Assembly: GCA_023630585.1 (NCBI GenBank)
Contig: CM042565.1
Coordinates: forward strand, 3,743,013 to 3,807,012
DNA: 64,000 nucleotides
Source: Cranoglanis bouderius
Lineage: Eukaryota > Chordata > Actinopteri > Siluriformes > Cranoglanididae
Direction: 5' to 3'
The notes under the pieces were generated by a model. The model worked only from the letters and a program-made list of their open reading frames with translations, was not told the DNA's origin and did no database searches. Positions 33,241 to 43,131 of this stretch are shown one piece after another. Positions within the stretch are counted from its first letter, which is position 1; every line of letters begins with the position of its first letter. Made by a program: the position numbers and the translations under genes.

Positions 33241-34793
33241 TACAGCCGTGGCCAAAAGTTTTGAGAATGACAAATATTAATTTTCACAAAGTCTACTGCT
33301 TCAGTGGTTTTAGATCTTTTTGTCAGATGTTACTAACTGTTACTGAAGTATAATCACAAGCATTTCATAAGTGTCAATGGCTTTTATTGACAATTACATG
33401 AAGTTTATGCAAAGAGTCAGTATTTGCAGTGTTGACCCTTCTTTTTCGCCCTGGCATGCTGTCAATCAACTTCTGGGCCACATCCTGACTGATGGCAGCC
33501 CATTCTTGCATAATCAATGCTTGGAGTTTGTCAGAGTTTGTGGGTTTTTGTTTGTCCACCCGCCTCTTGAGGATTGACCACAAATTCTCAATGGGATTAA
33601 GGTCTGGGGAGTTTCCTGGCCATAGACCCAAAATGTCGATGTTTTGTTCCCCAAGCCACTTCGTTATCACTTTTGCCTTGTGGCAAGGTGCCCCATCATG
33701 CTGGAAAAGGCATTGTTCATCACTAAACTGTTCTTGGATGGTTGGGAGAAGTTGCTCTCTGAGGATGTTTTTGTACCATTCTTTATTCATGACTGTGTTC
33801 TTAGGCAAAATTTTGAGTGAGCCCACTCCCTTGGCTGAGAAGCAACCCCACACATGAATGGTCTCAGGATGCTTTACTGTTGACATGACACAGGACTGAT
33901 GGTAGCGCTCACCTTTTCTTCTCCGGACAAGCTTTTTTCCAGATGCCCCAAACAATCGGAAAGGGGATTCATCAGAGAAAATGACATTACCCCAGTTCTC
34001 AGCAGTCCAATCCCTGTACTTTTTGCAGAATAGCAGTCTGTCCCTGATGTTTTTCCTGGAGAGAAGTGGCTTCTTTGCTGCCCTTCTTGACACCAGGACA
34101 TCCTCCAAAAGTCTTCTCCTTACTGTGCATGCAAACACACTCACACCTGCCTGCTGCCATTCCTGAGCAAGCTCTGCACTGGTGGTGCCCCGATCCCGCA
34201 GCTGAATCAACTTTAGGAGACCGTCCTGGCGCTTGCTGGACTTTCTTGGGCACCCTGAAGCCTTCTTCACAACAGTTGAACCTCTCTCCTTGAAGGTCTT
34301 GATGATCCAATAAATGGTTGATTTAAGTGCAATCTTACTAGCAGCAATATCCTTGCCTGTGAATCCCTTTTTGTGCAAAGCAATGATGGCTGCACGTGTT
34401 TCCTTGCAGGTAACCATAGTTAACAGAGGAAGAACAATAATTTCAAGCACCACCCTCCTTTTAAAGCTTCCAGTCTGTTATTCTAACTCAATCAGCATGG
34501 CAGAGTGATCTCCAGCCTTATCCTCGTTAACACTCTCACCTGTGTTAACGAGATAATCACTGACATGATGTCAGCTGGTCCTTTTGTGGAAGGGCTGAAA
34601 TGCAGTGGGCATGTTTTTATGGGATTAAGTTCCTTTTCATGGCAAAGAGGGACTTTGAAATTACTTGCAATTCATCTGATCACTCTTCATAACATTCTGG
34701 AGTATATGCAAATTGCCATCATAAAAACTGAGGCAGCAGACTTTGTAAAAATTAATATTTGTGTCATTCTCAAAACTTTTGGCCATGGCTGTA
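33241..34793 (-). mobile_element. Tc1-like transposon, complete with inverted ends
   Basis: TA-bounded, 1553 bp. The left end CAGCCGTGGCCAAAAGTTTT with GAGAATGACA mirrors the right end (TGTCATTCTCAAAACTTTTG, GCCATGGCTG, TA at 34792-34793). Inner similarity (AATATTAATTTT... / AAAATTAATATT) extends the repeats. It carries one long transposase ORF on the minus strand and lies just beyond the older repeat that hosts the hAT element. Confidence 0.95.
33374..34453 (-). CDS. Tc1-like transposase, 359 aa (347 from the likelier start)
   Basis: A cut-and-paste DDE transposase with a continuous frame. The likelier start is Met13 (ATG at 34415-34417, MVTCKETRAAIIALHKKGFT), because Tc1 proteins typically begin just before this helix. 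The helix-turn-helix region is about 20-55, then a GCPRKSSKRQD hinge and a second DNA-binding module (ELAQEWQQAGV...VRRRLLED). Catalytic residues are Asp161 (VIFSDESPFR), Asp253 (LFQHDGAPCHKA) and Glu289 (DLNPIENLW). There are 35 residues between the last two, so this is a DD35E rather than the usual DD34E arrangement. The C-terminus after SMPGR looks shifted: KRRVNTANTD replaces the short basic end I would expect, consistent with a small deletion that changed frame and extended the protein by some 15 residues. Possibly active or only recently disabled. Confidence 0.9.
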   Translation of the reverse strand: MVLEIIVLPLLTMVTCKETRAAIIALHKKGFTGKDIAASKIALKSTIYWIIKTFKERGSTVVKKASGCPRKSSKRQDGLLKLIQLRDRGTTSAELAQEWQQAGVSVFACTVRRRLLEDVLVSRRAAKKPLLSRKNIRDRLLFCKKYRDWTAENWGNVIFSDESPFRLFGASGKKLVRRRKGERYHQSCVMSTVKHPETIHVWGCFSAKGVGSLKILPKNTVMNKEWYKNILREQLLPTIQEQFSDEQCLFQHDGAPCHKAKVITKWLGEQNIDILGLWPGNSPDLNPIENLWSILKRRVDKQKPTNSDKLQALIMQEWAAISQDVAQKLIDSMPGRKRRVNTANTDSLHKLHVIVNKSH

Positions 34794-34849
34794 CACAATC
34801 AGTTATTGTTGGGGGAAAATAGATACACTGATTTAAAAAAAAAAAAAAA

Positions 34850-35840
34850 AAAGTGAGGAGCTGTTGCCATTATTAGTGGCTGCCAGACATGCATTGTTTC
34901 TCCACCCTGCCCTGTAGCTATGTGCTCACTTGCAGTCCATAATAGTGGTGCTGAAGTGGCGCTGTCCCTTCAGCACCTGGGCGGCAGTTGTGCAAGGATT
35001 TATGTTCAAGGGCTGGAGGCCCACCATCGCAGTCAGTGTGGATGGTGAAGGGCTGGTCGAAGGGCTGGTCCTTAGCACCAGTGAGCTGGTGAGCATTTGC
35101 TTCAGGGCTTGGAATGCCTGCTCTGCTGCCTCTGACCAGCGTATCTGGTCTGGTCGAGCCTTCTTCATTAAATCTTAGAGGGGGGAGGTTAAACAGGAGA
35201 AGTTAGGGACAAATCTCCTCGTAATACCTCACCAACCCCAAGAAGGCACATACCTGTCATTTGGTGGTGAGTCATGAGTACCTTTTGACTGTATCAATTT
35301 TCTTCTCTTGCAGTTTTAGTAGGCCTCGGCCGATGCGGTACCCCAGGTACTGTGCCTCAGTCAGCCCCAGATGACACTTCCGTGGGTTTGGTATCAGTCC
35401 GGCCTTCCTGAGCTCGTCTAGGACATCCCTGAGGTGATGTAGGTAGTCCGACTATGTGGTTGAGTAGATCACGACGTTATCCAGATAGGCACCATGAACT
35501 GCAGATGTGGACATAGGACGACATCCATGAGCTGCTGGAACATCGAGGGTGCTCTGTGGAGCCCGAAGGGGAGAAGTTGGTATTGCCTGTGGCTGCTGGA
35601 GGTGGTAAACACTATTTTGGGCAAGGTGTCTGGGGCCAGGGCTACATGCCAGTACCCTTTGGTAAGTTCCAGGGTGGAGATGATGCTGGCTCTCCCCAGG
35701 ATCCACGCCACCAGATCGTCCACCCGGGGAAGGAGGCAGCTGTCAAATTCCAAGAACTGGTCGTTACACAGCCCAAGACTTCCATCAGGCTTCGGGACTA
35801 CCGTATTGTCAAAGTCTACAATCAAGAGTTGCCTTCATGA
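34850..35840 (-). mobile_element. Ty3/Gypsy retrotransposon fragment
   Basis: Only pol sequence (reverse transcriptase into the RNase H linker) is recognisable, in reverse orientation. No LTR, gag or integrase is seen. On the right it meets a Tc1 fragment in + orientation. Confidence 0.75.
34926..35825 (-). pseudogene. Gypsy reverse transcriptase pseudogene
   Basis: Segments in order on the minus strand: VVPKPDGSLGLCNDQ, ISTLELTKGYWHVALAPDT (the RT block with the first catalytic Asp position substituted as E-L-T-K), YQLLPFGLHRAPSMFQQLMD, and AYLDNVVIYSTT at about 35457-35491. The last is the YxDD active site with the second Asp changed to Asn. After frame changes AFLGLVRYYEEICPNF and WSEAAEQAFQALKQMLTSS mark the linker to RNase H. 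The protein would copy element RNA into DNA; substitutions and frame shifts make this copy dead. Confidence 0.82.
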
Positions 35841-35879
35841 ATGTAAATACCAAGGTTTTACTTGAGATACAAAGCACTG

Positions 35880-36105
35880 GTAACACTCAAGTACAGAAAG
35901 GCCAGATTAAACTTTGCTAGAAGAAAAAAAAGCCTGGAACAAGATTCTTTGGACAGATGAAACAAAGATTAACTTCTACCAGAATAATGGGAAAAGAAGA
36001 GTATGTACAAAGAAAGGAAAAGCTCATGAGCCAAAGCATACCACATCATCTGTCAGACATGGTGGAAGCAGTGTTATGGCATGAGCCAGTCCCTGAAGTT
36101 GGACT
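35880..36105 (+). pseudogene. Tc1-like transposase, central fragment
   Basis: The frame reads ARKKKSLEQDSLDR-type sequence in one phase and KAWNKILWTDETKINFYQNN in another. WTDET marks the first catalytic Asp, followed by GKRRVCTKKGKAHEPKH and RHGGSSVMAWA. Sequence identity then stops at the SINE-like insert. The N-terminal DNA-binding domain is not recognisable. Confidence 0.75.
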
Positions 36106-36555
36106 TATACAGCTTTCTTGCAAAGACACAGTTGAGTGCGTCTCTCTGCTATCTGAGAGTGTAGAGGGCCTCTGGGTACTCTGAGTACCTCTGACCAAGT
36201 ATTATTGTCTTTCTGATGAGACGTTAAACCAAGGTCCTGACTCTCTGTGGTCATTAAAAATCCCAGGACTCTTCTCATAAAGAGTAGGGGTATAACCCCG
36301 GTGTCCTGGCAAAATTTCCCCATTGGCCCTTATCTATCATAGTCCCCTAATAATCTCCATCCCTGAATTGGCTATATCACTCTTCTCTCCTCTTTACCAA
36401 TAGCTGGTGTGTGGTGGGCGTTCTGGCGCACTAAGGCTGCCGTTGCATCATCCAGGTGGATGCTACACGCTGGTGGTGTTTGAGGAGATTTCCCCCCATA
36501 CTATGTAAAGCGAGTGTCTAGAAAAGCACTATATAAATGTAACGAATTATATTAT
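36105..36555 (+). mobile_element. SINE-like element with LINE-type 3' tail
   Basis: Blocks TGATGAGACGTTAAACCAAG, GACTCTCTGTGGTCATTAAA and a 3' end with GAGTGTCTAGAAAAGCACTA then TATAAATGTAA are those of a common fish SINE/LINE tail. The head is not clearly tRNA-like here. Inserted into or next to the Tc1 copy. Confidence 0.6.
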
Positions 36556-36569
36556 TGTACAAGCCCTTT

Positions 36570-36868
36570 TCTGCACACTTTCCTGTCTTTTAGCCTGGTC
36601 TACAGTCAAAGAACTGTGCCAACTGGTCTCAGACACCAAATTTCTTTAGACAACACAAAGCAAAAAGCTTCCTGTTGGCTGAGGTCAACATGTGGTCCAC
36701 CTGACTGTCCCATATCAAGTTACCCTGGATGGTAACCCCCAAGACTCTGACTGTGTCACAAACTTCCAATATGTTGTGATCAGTGGAAAGGGTCAGCCTG
36801 GCTGGTGTATGTCTCATGCTGGGAACATGTAAAACTTCACATTTCACTGGGTGGAGTTTCATTTTATT
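36570..36868 (-). mobile_element. Non-LTR retrotransposon fragment
   Basis: A short piece of LINE coding sequence in reverse orientation between the SINE-like element and the Tc1 C-terminal segment. No 3' tail or UTR is visible. Confidence 0.65.
36629..36868 (-). pseudogene. LINE reverse transcriptase C-terminal fragment
   Basis: On the minus strand: KMKLHPVKCEVLHVPSMRHT, DTVRVLGVTIQGNLIWDSQV, then DHMLTSANRKLFALCCLKKF. This matches the segment after the catalytic FADD block in fish and invertebrate non-LTR reverse transcriptases (K..KC...V......LGV.I...L.W..H/QV). The frame is open for about 80 codons, but the catalytic part, endonuclease and ends are missing. Clade not assigned. Confidence 0.7.
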
Positions 36869-36869
36869 G

Positions 36870-36985
36870 AAGGCGGCTGCAGTAAAGACCTGGCAAAGCA
36901 TCTCAAGGGAGGTAACTCAGCATTTGGTGATGTCCATGGGTCTCAGACTTCAGACAGTCTTTGACTGCAAAGAATTGTTAGTTTG
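36870..36985 (+). pseudogene. Tc1-like transposase, C-terminal fragment
   Basis: KAAAVKTWQSISREVTQHLV then MSMGLRLQTVFDCKELL is the C-terminal block of a Tc1 transposase (usual ending .W..I....L..SM..R...V...KG). It is separated from its upstream half (35880-36105) by the SINE and LINE pieces. The second catalytic Asp and the NPIE block are missing between them. Confidence 0.75.
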
Positions 36986-37209
36986 TCCAATTACTTTTGA
37001 GCCTGTGAAAATGGCAGGACTATGTAAAAAAATGGCTGTAATTCCTAAACAGTTAAAGCAATATTTTCATTAACCCCCTTGAATTAAAGCTGAAAGTCTT
37101 CACTTCAATCACATCTTGATTACTTCATTTCAAATCCATTGTGGTAGTGTACAGAGGCAAAATAAAGAAAATTATGTCACAGCACAAATACTTATGGACC
37201 TGACTGTAT

Positions 37210-38165
37210 ATCCGAATAACCTGTTCATACAACATTTGCTTAATATTATAAGCTACTTTTACAATCAACATAAGGATAATCCTGCACGTGTGGCATATGA
37301 ACTGTTGCTTTTTGTGATGTGTTTGTGTGGTGGGTGCAGTACTAATCCCACTCCTAGACGTGGATTAAATCCAACAAAAGCCAGGAAGAAGAGTTGTGTA
37401 GAGGGGTGAACAGGATGTCTCATAACCCACTGGGTCATTATTACCCCACCCTACACACACATACACATACTCAACAGTAGAAGTGCCTCTGCATTAAGGT
37501 GCTTAGTAGTGTGTTAGCGGGAGAGGAGAGTAATAGAGTATTGGAGAGACCAATAGTTTCCCATATATTGAGAAAACCAATTTGTATGTAAAGTCATGAA
37601 TGATTAAAGTCAGGGCATGGATTTGGACTGGTTGTAGGTTATAACTTAACTGGTATGAAATCCAACTACACTGGTCCACTGATGTGGCAAACCTGCTCAA
37701 CAACATTTCTGATTTTCTTGGAATCAATTCCAGAATCCTGAACATAATTCTATGGGATGATTTGGAGAAGGTCATGTGATACTGCATTCTAATTTGGCCA
37801 AAAGAGGGTTCCTTGCTACCGTCCAACCCAATCCAATCACATAATTAATAGGAATTCTAACAAGACAGACCTTTTTTTTTATTGGACTTCATATTTTCAT
37901 AGGATGACCACTAGCTCACGCTCTTATCCAAAACCATTTGTAGCTTTTAATAATGAGTTGGTTTACAATTCTACAATTGTGTTATAGTGTGGTCACCTTA
38001 AATGATTTCAAAGTTAATGTTCGGGCGCCAGACATTTTAAATAAACTGTCACAAAAACTCAGAAATCGAACACCACTCAGCAATTAAACAAAAAGTTATT
38101 TACATCATTTAGCACATCAATACATACACACAGAACATAACCTCAGAACTCTTTCAGTATGCTCA
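37210..38165. other. Intergenic stretch, with a possible LTR edge at 37990-38165
   Basis: No gene seen. At 38024-38035 TTCGGGCGCCAG-type sequence equals, on the minus strand, a TGGCGCCCGAAC lysine-tRNA primer-binding motif (see finding). The 37905-37975 segment resembles a scrap of the CTTATCCA fish repeat. Confidence 0.4.
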
Positions 38166-38177
38166 TGCACACCGAGG

Positions 38178-38179
<2 letters not shown>

Positions 38180-38244
<65 letters not shown>
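38180..38244. repeat. (AT)n microsatellite followed by poly-T
   Basis: A pure TA/AT run of about 65 bp, then a T run to about 38256. It directly abuts the eroded left end of the Tc1 element that follows. Confidence 0.97.
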
Positions 38245-38253
<9 letters not shown>

Positions 38254-38256
38254 TTT

Positions 38257-39820
38257 ACACCCCTCACATTTTTGTAAATATTTTATTATATCTTTTCATG
38301 GGACAATACTGACGAAATGACACTTTGCTACAATGTAAAGTAGTGAGTTTATTATCACTATCATTATTATCATTAATGTCTAAACCGCTGGCAACAAAAG
38401 TGAGTACACCCCTAAGTGAAAATGTCCAAATTGGGCCCAATTAGCCATTTTCCCTACCTGTTGTCATGTGACTTGTTAGTGTTACAAGGTCTCAGGTATG
38501 AATGGGGAGCAGGTGTGTTAAGTTTGGTGTTATCGCTCTCACACTTTCTCATACTGGTCAACGGAAGTTCAACATGGCACCTCATGGCAAAGAACTCTGA
38601 GGATCTGAAAAAAAGAATTGTTGCTCTACATAAAGATGGCCTAGGCTATAAGAAGATTGCCAACACCCTGAAACTGAGCTGCAGCATGGTGGCCAAGAAC
38701 ATACAGCGGTTTAACAGGACAGGTTCCACTCAGAACAGGCCTCGCCATGGTCGACCAAAGAAGTTGAGTGCACATGCTCAGCATCATATCCAGAGGTTGG
38801 CTTTGCAGAATAGACATATGAGTGCTGCCAGCATTGCTGCAGAGGTTGAAGGGGTGGGGGGTCAGCCTGTCAGTGCTCAGACCATACGCCGCACACTGCA
38901 TCAAATTGGTCTGCATGGCTGTCATCCTAGAAGGAAGCCTCTTCTAAAGATGATGCACAAGAAAGCCCGCAAACAGTTTGCTAAAGACAAGCAGACTAAG
39001 GACATGGATTACTGGAACCATGTCCTGTGGTCTGATGAGACCAAGTTAAACTTATTTGGTTCAGATTGTGTCAAGCGTGTGTGGCGGCAACCAGGTGAGG
39101 AGTACAAAGACAAGTGTATCTTGCCTACAGTCAAGCATGGTGGTGGGAGTGTCATGTTCTGGGGCTGCATGAGTGCTGCCGGCACTGAGGAGCTACAGTT
39201 CATTGAGAGAACCATGAATGCCAACATGTACTGTGACATAATGAAGCAGTTCCCTTCGGAAACTGGGCCGCAGGGCAGTATTCCAACATGATAACGACCC
39301 CAAACACACCTCCAAGACGACCACTGCCTTGCTAAAGAAGCTGAGGGTAAAGGTGATGGACTGGCCAAACATGTCTCCAGACCTAAACCCTATTGAGCAT
39401 CTGTGGGGCATCCTCAAATGGAAGCGCAAGGTCTCTAACATCCACCAGCTCTGTGATGTCTTCATGGAGGAGTGGAAGAGGACTTCAGTGGCAACCTGTG
39501 AAGCTCTGGTGAACTCCATGCCCAACATGGTTAACGCAGTGCTAGAAATAATGGTGGCCACAAAAAATTTAAACACTTTGGGCCCAATTTGGACATTTTC
39601 ACTTAGGGGTGTACTCACTTTTGTTGCCAGCGGTTTAGACATTAATGGCTGTGTGTTGAGGTTTTTTGAGGGGACAGCAAATTTACACTGTTATACAAGC
39701 TGTACACTCACTACTTTACATTGTAGCAAAGTGTCATTTCGTCAGTGTTGTCCCATGAAAAGATATAATAAAATATTTACAAAGATGTGAGGGGTATACT
39801 CACTTTTGTGAGATACTGTA
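38257..39820 (+). mobile_element. Tc1-like transposon, left tip lost
   Basis: The right end is intact (ACTCACTTTTGTGAGATACT then GTA, TA at 39819-39820). The left terminal repeat begins abruptly at ACACCCCTCACATTTTTGTA, missing the outer 25 bp or so, where the AT/T tract lies. Long inverted repeats are clear: CTGGCAACAAAAGTGAGTAC (38389-38408) against GTACTCACTTTTGTTGCCAG (39611-39630), and the ACTGACGAAATGACACTTTG block against its inverse. Confidence 0.92.
38574..39565 (+). pseudogene. Tc1-like transposase pseudogene, two frame breaks
   Basis: The expected start ATG at 38574 (MAPHGKEL) runs into a TGA after eight codons. The main frame continues one phase over from SEDLKKRIVALHKDGLGYKK through the paired-type DNA-binding domain (SAQTIRRTLHQIGLHG) and VLWSDETKLNLFG (first Asp). 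It ends at 39291 after MKQFPSETGPQGSIPT. The frame then shifts and continues as QHDNDPKHTSK (second Asp), LKKLRVKVMDWPNMSPDLNP then IEHLWGILK with the catalytic Glu, and a C-terminal NSMPNMVNAVLE. Only a few small indels separate it from a full-length product, so it is a fairly young pseudogene. Confidence 0.92.
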
Positions 39821-39834
39821 TATGCAAAAGTATA

Positions 39835-40390
39835 GTATTTTCACACTTTTGAACCAGAGTTCAATAAACTTAGGACATAAGGAGATAAAAGGAAATAATT
39901 AACTATATTAAGAAGTCTTCAAAAAGGTAAGTAATTCGGGGTTTTCTCTGAGGTTTGTCTGTTTTTGTTAGTATGGGGTGGTGTGATCTTTGTGAATGTA
40001 CTGGAGATCAAAGAAAGCCTTAAAAGCGTGGGAAATAGGGCAGTTCATTCCCCTTAATTTTCGGGTTTCAAAGAATGAGTTCTGAGAATAATTGTGCAAG
40101 TAGTCGAGTTTAAAAAGGGAGTAGAAAGAAAATCTCCAAACCGTTCAGTGTGCCGCAGAATCTTCGGAGTGTATGCTTCAACTTTTCCTTGTCCAGAATA
40201 TTCCCTCCAGAATCCAAACTTGAGCTTCCTGATGAATATCCCAAGGTATGAACTTACAGAAATAACGGAGAAGTCCCCAAAGCAAACGATTTATTCCATA
40301 CAAACACTCAGCAACTCAATTTCCGCCATTCCCACCGGGCTCTCACTTCCACGTCTAGCTGACCTTTCCATTGGATAAATGATGCAGATA
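39835..40390 (-). other. Possible LTR remainder (uncertain)
   Basis: Unique-looking sequence directly right of the Tc1 element. Together with 37990-38165 it could be one LTR-like unit split by the Tc1 insertion, in minus orientation, ending at the primer-binding-like motif. The minus strand has an AATAAA signal within GGAATAAATCG. No coding is visible. Speculative. Confidence 0.25.
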
Positions 40391-40812
40391 ATTATCCTGA
40401 TAAATTGAATAAAAAAATTCCATTATTTATTGTGATTATCTATTAGTTGAAGGTGATGATGTAAAATGAGAACTTTGAATCTATGTCAAACTGAAACTGC
40501 ATGTCCGCCAGGCAAAAACTGACAACCTGGATACAAAATCTGCTTGTCCCAGGTTCCCAGGCTAGCAATTTGTCCACAACTGACATTACTCCTGAAAGTA
40601 ATGTGTACATAGTTGGGTAATCATTGAAAGCATCACAGGTTGTTGAACAATTCCAGTAATCCATGTTCATGCTATTGTTCTGGCAGTTTCCAGTTCTGCT
40701 AATTTCCCCTTTCTTTCCTTTTTGACTTGGAACATAATTGGACTGTAGTGCTATTTACTGGTGATAAACAATAGGAGACCTTAGTGTGTTTGTAGTAGCA
40801 CTGCCTTATTTA
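40391..40812. other. Intergenic stretch, nothing recognised
   Basis: Unique-looking AT-rich sequence without coding features. Confidence 0.45.
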
Positions 40813-41052
40813 GAAGAAGAAGAAGAAGAAGCCTTTATTTGTCATATATACATTACAGCACAGTGAAATTCTTTTTTCGCATATCCCAACTTATTGGGAA
40901 GCTGGGGTCAGAGCGCAAGGTCAGCCATGATACGGCATCCCTGGAGCAGAGAGGGTTAAGGGCCTTGCTCAAGGGCCCAACAGTGGCAGCTTGGCAGTGC
41001 TGGGGTTTCTGATCAGTAACACAGAGCATTTACCATTGAGCCACCACTGCCC
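40813..41052 (-). mobile_element. tRNA-derived SINE, reverse orientation
   Basis: On the minus strand the head GGGCAGTGGTGGCTCAATGG carries an A-box-like TGGCTCAATGG. It is followed by the conserved GTTGGGCCCTTGAGCAAGGC and AACCCTCTCTGCTCCAGGG blocks, TTTCACTGTGCTGTAATGTA, and a (CTT)n tail (GAAGAAGAAGAA at 40813-40831 on +). The B box has decayed. This is a fish SINE distinct from the one at 20665. Short flanking TATTT is a possible duplication remnant. Confidence 0.85.
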
Positions 41053-41055
41053 TAT

Positions 41056-41208
41056 TTGGTCTTGGTCCTCTTACTCTCAGCTTCCACAGGCTGGATGCCC
41101 ATTAATTCTTAACTTAACCTGTTAAGAAAGAGGAGGTGACGTGGTAGTTTGGACTGTGCTTTGTAAAATACAGTATGAAGACCTTGACTGTTCCAAAATA
41201 AATATATA

Positions 41209-41278
<70 letters not shown>

Positions 41279-41954
41279 TTTTAAAAATCACTACAGTGTG
41301 TGTGGTGATTCAACTGTGTATATGTGTGTGCATCTGAGTGAGAAAGAGAAATAAAAATAAAAAATTGACCGTGCTTTCTCTGTCAAGCAGAGAGAGAAGG
41401 GAAATGTGAAAGTAAAAAAAAAAAAACAGTACAGAGAGGATTGATTAAAACGGGGCATGGGATAAAACAAGGAGACTGACAAAGTGAGAGCACTATGTTC
41501 AGTCTTGCTCCACACATCTTGTAAGCCTGTGTGTGTGTGTTGTCAGTGGTTCTCTTAAGGACAAAGTGAATAATTTAGTCAGTGCAGAAGCTTGTTCCAT
41601 TACCTCAGTCTCCTGTTTCAGCCTTTCAGGCTTGTAGGTTACTGTTTCAACCAGGGCCCATAGTTATCAGAGTAGGAAATCAGTCTTAATCAATTAAATA
41701 TATTAATTCCTAAACAAATCTGTGTTTCCACCAACTACTATTACAATAAAACCATAAAGATTACATAAGATGACATAATTAGAGGCATATTTCAATGAAA
41801 TATTTCATTTAGAGGCATAATTCATTGCCTAAATATTGAACAAGCCTTATGTCACCAACTCTGAATATGGCCTTTAGAGTATAAGAGTGATGGATAGGAT
41901 TCCTACATCTAGGAGTTTGGAGGAGATGGGCACCAACCACAAACACATGTACTG
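41056..41954. other. Intergenic stretch with (GATA)n
   Basis: Apart from the GATA microsatellite, an A-rich segment at 41415-41426 and unique-looking sequence, nothing is recognised. Confidence 0.5.
41209..41275. repeat. (GATA)n microsatellite, about 16 units
   Basis: Uninterrupted ATAG/GATA tetranucleotide run. Confidence 0.98.
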
Positions 41955-42741
41955 TACAGTGGTGCTTGAAAGTTTAGAAAATTCTTTAAAAGTTTAGAAA
42001 GTTAGAAATTTCTATATATCTGCATAAATATCATCAGATTTACACAGAAGTCCTAAAAGTAGACGAAGAGATCCCAATTAAACAAATGAGACAAAAATAT
42101 TATAGTTGGTCATTTATTTATTGAGGAATATGATCCAGTATTTCATATCTGTGAGTGTCAAAAGTATGTGAACCTCTAGGATTAGCAGTTAATTTGAAAG
42201 TGAAAGTTAATCTGAAAGTGTTTTCAATCAATGGGATGACAATCAGGTGTGAGTGAGCACCCTGTTTTATTTAAAGAACAGGGATCTATCAAAGTCTGAT
42301 CTTCAAAACCCATGTTTGTGGAAGTGTATCGTGGCATGAACAAAGAATATTTCTGAGGACCTCAGAAAAAGAGTTGATGCTCATCAGGCTTTTGGACCAA
42401 TCCTAAATCAGATATACTGTGTACAAATGGAGGAAATGCAAGACTATTGTTACCCTCCCCAGGAGTGGTCGAACAACAAAAATCACTCTAAGGATGCGTT
42501 TACACGACAACGATTTCCAAAAATGGAAAAGTTTTTCCTTAGTGTTTTTGAAAAGTTTCGCGTACAGACGACAACGTTGTCAAAATGATCCCCATTCACA
42601 CGGATCCACGATTTGCACAGAACCTATTGCCTCGTTTAAAAAAAGTACCTGGTGGGCGAAAGCCAAAGGAAGGCATGCACAGAGCTCCAACGTAAACTGC
42701 AAGCAGGACAGGGGCAACTGGAAGCCTGAATGCTGGCTCAT

Positions 42742-42930
42742 TGGAGATTGTAAGACAAGGAGAACCTTTTACTTATGAAGGATATGTAAAGTCATGCATG
42801 CTGAGTATGGAAACTGAACTGTTTGCAGATTTCCCGAAAAAATGAGAAAATCATTCAGAAAATAAAAGATGCACCCCTGTCAGCCCGAATAGTGCATGAC
42901 CACGCTGTCATGATGGCACGTGAGACAGAG
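42742..42930 (+). pseudogene. hAT transposase fragment
   Basis: One frame reads IVRQGEPFTYEGYVKSCMLS then METELFADFPKK and a stop. Shifted by one base it continues NEKIIQKIKDAPLSARIVHD then HAVMMARE. This order (a PFT.GE/YVK.C.L segment, then KI...PLS..T/IV.DR/HA..MA) is the region just before the first catalytic Asp in SPIN/ZBED5-like hAT transposases. Everything after is deleted, so it is a relic that entered the MITE or was captured by it. It is distinct from the 623-aa ORF at 30689-32560. Confidence 0.6.
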
Positions 42931-43131
42931 AGGGAAGAGGGCACGGATATAACTTCGGCAGATTTTTTTTTCTCTCGTGCTGGATGAGTCTACACACACA
43001 AGCACAGAGAGAGAGAGAGAGAGGGGGGGAGGGAGAGAGAAGAGGTTTTTGCAATGGCTCTTTCGAAACAAATGCATTAACTAAAAATGAAAAAATGGCT
43101 CTTTGGTGAAAAAAGGTTCCCGACCCCTGCT
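42742..43131 (+). mobile_element. hAT fragment inside the nested MITE
   Basis: Ends on the right with GGTTCCCGACCCCTG (43117-43131), the inverse of a CAGGGGTCGGGAACC hAT terminus. The left terminus is not found. The left part is transposase coding, and the right part contains (GA)n and a TTTTCATTTTTAG-like stretch. Confidence 0.6.

Larger units (their letters stand above)
35841..37207 (+). mobile_element. Tc1-like transposon split by SINE and LINE sequence
   Basis: The left part (35841-36105) has transposase coding. The right part (about 36870-37207) has the transposase C-terminus, the 3' leader (TCCAATTACTTTTGAGCCTG, GTAATTCCTAAACAGTTAAA) and the end ACTTATGGACCTGACTGTA. Between them lie a SINE-like piece and a LINE piece in different orientations. 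The left inverted repeat is gone. Confidence 0.75.

Noticed and set aside
39193..39642. 149-codon antisense frame over the Tc1 element at 38257-39820
   Set aside because: Shadow of the transposase coding strand. Similar antisense frames at 22461-22808, 29134-29481 and 33492-33857 were rejected for the same reason.
40813..41052. A functional tRNA gene
   Set aside because: The tRNA-like head lacks a proper B box and cloverleaf, and is followed by a SINE body and (CTT)n tail. The same logic applies to the head at 20665.
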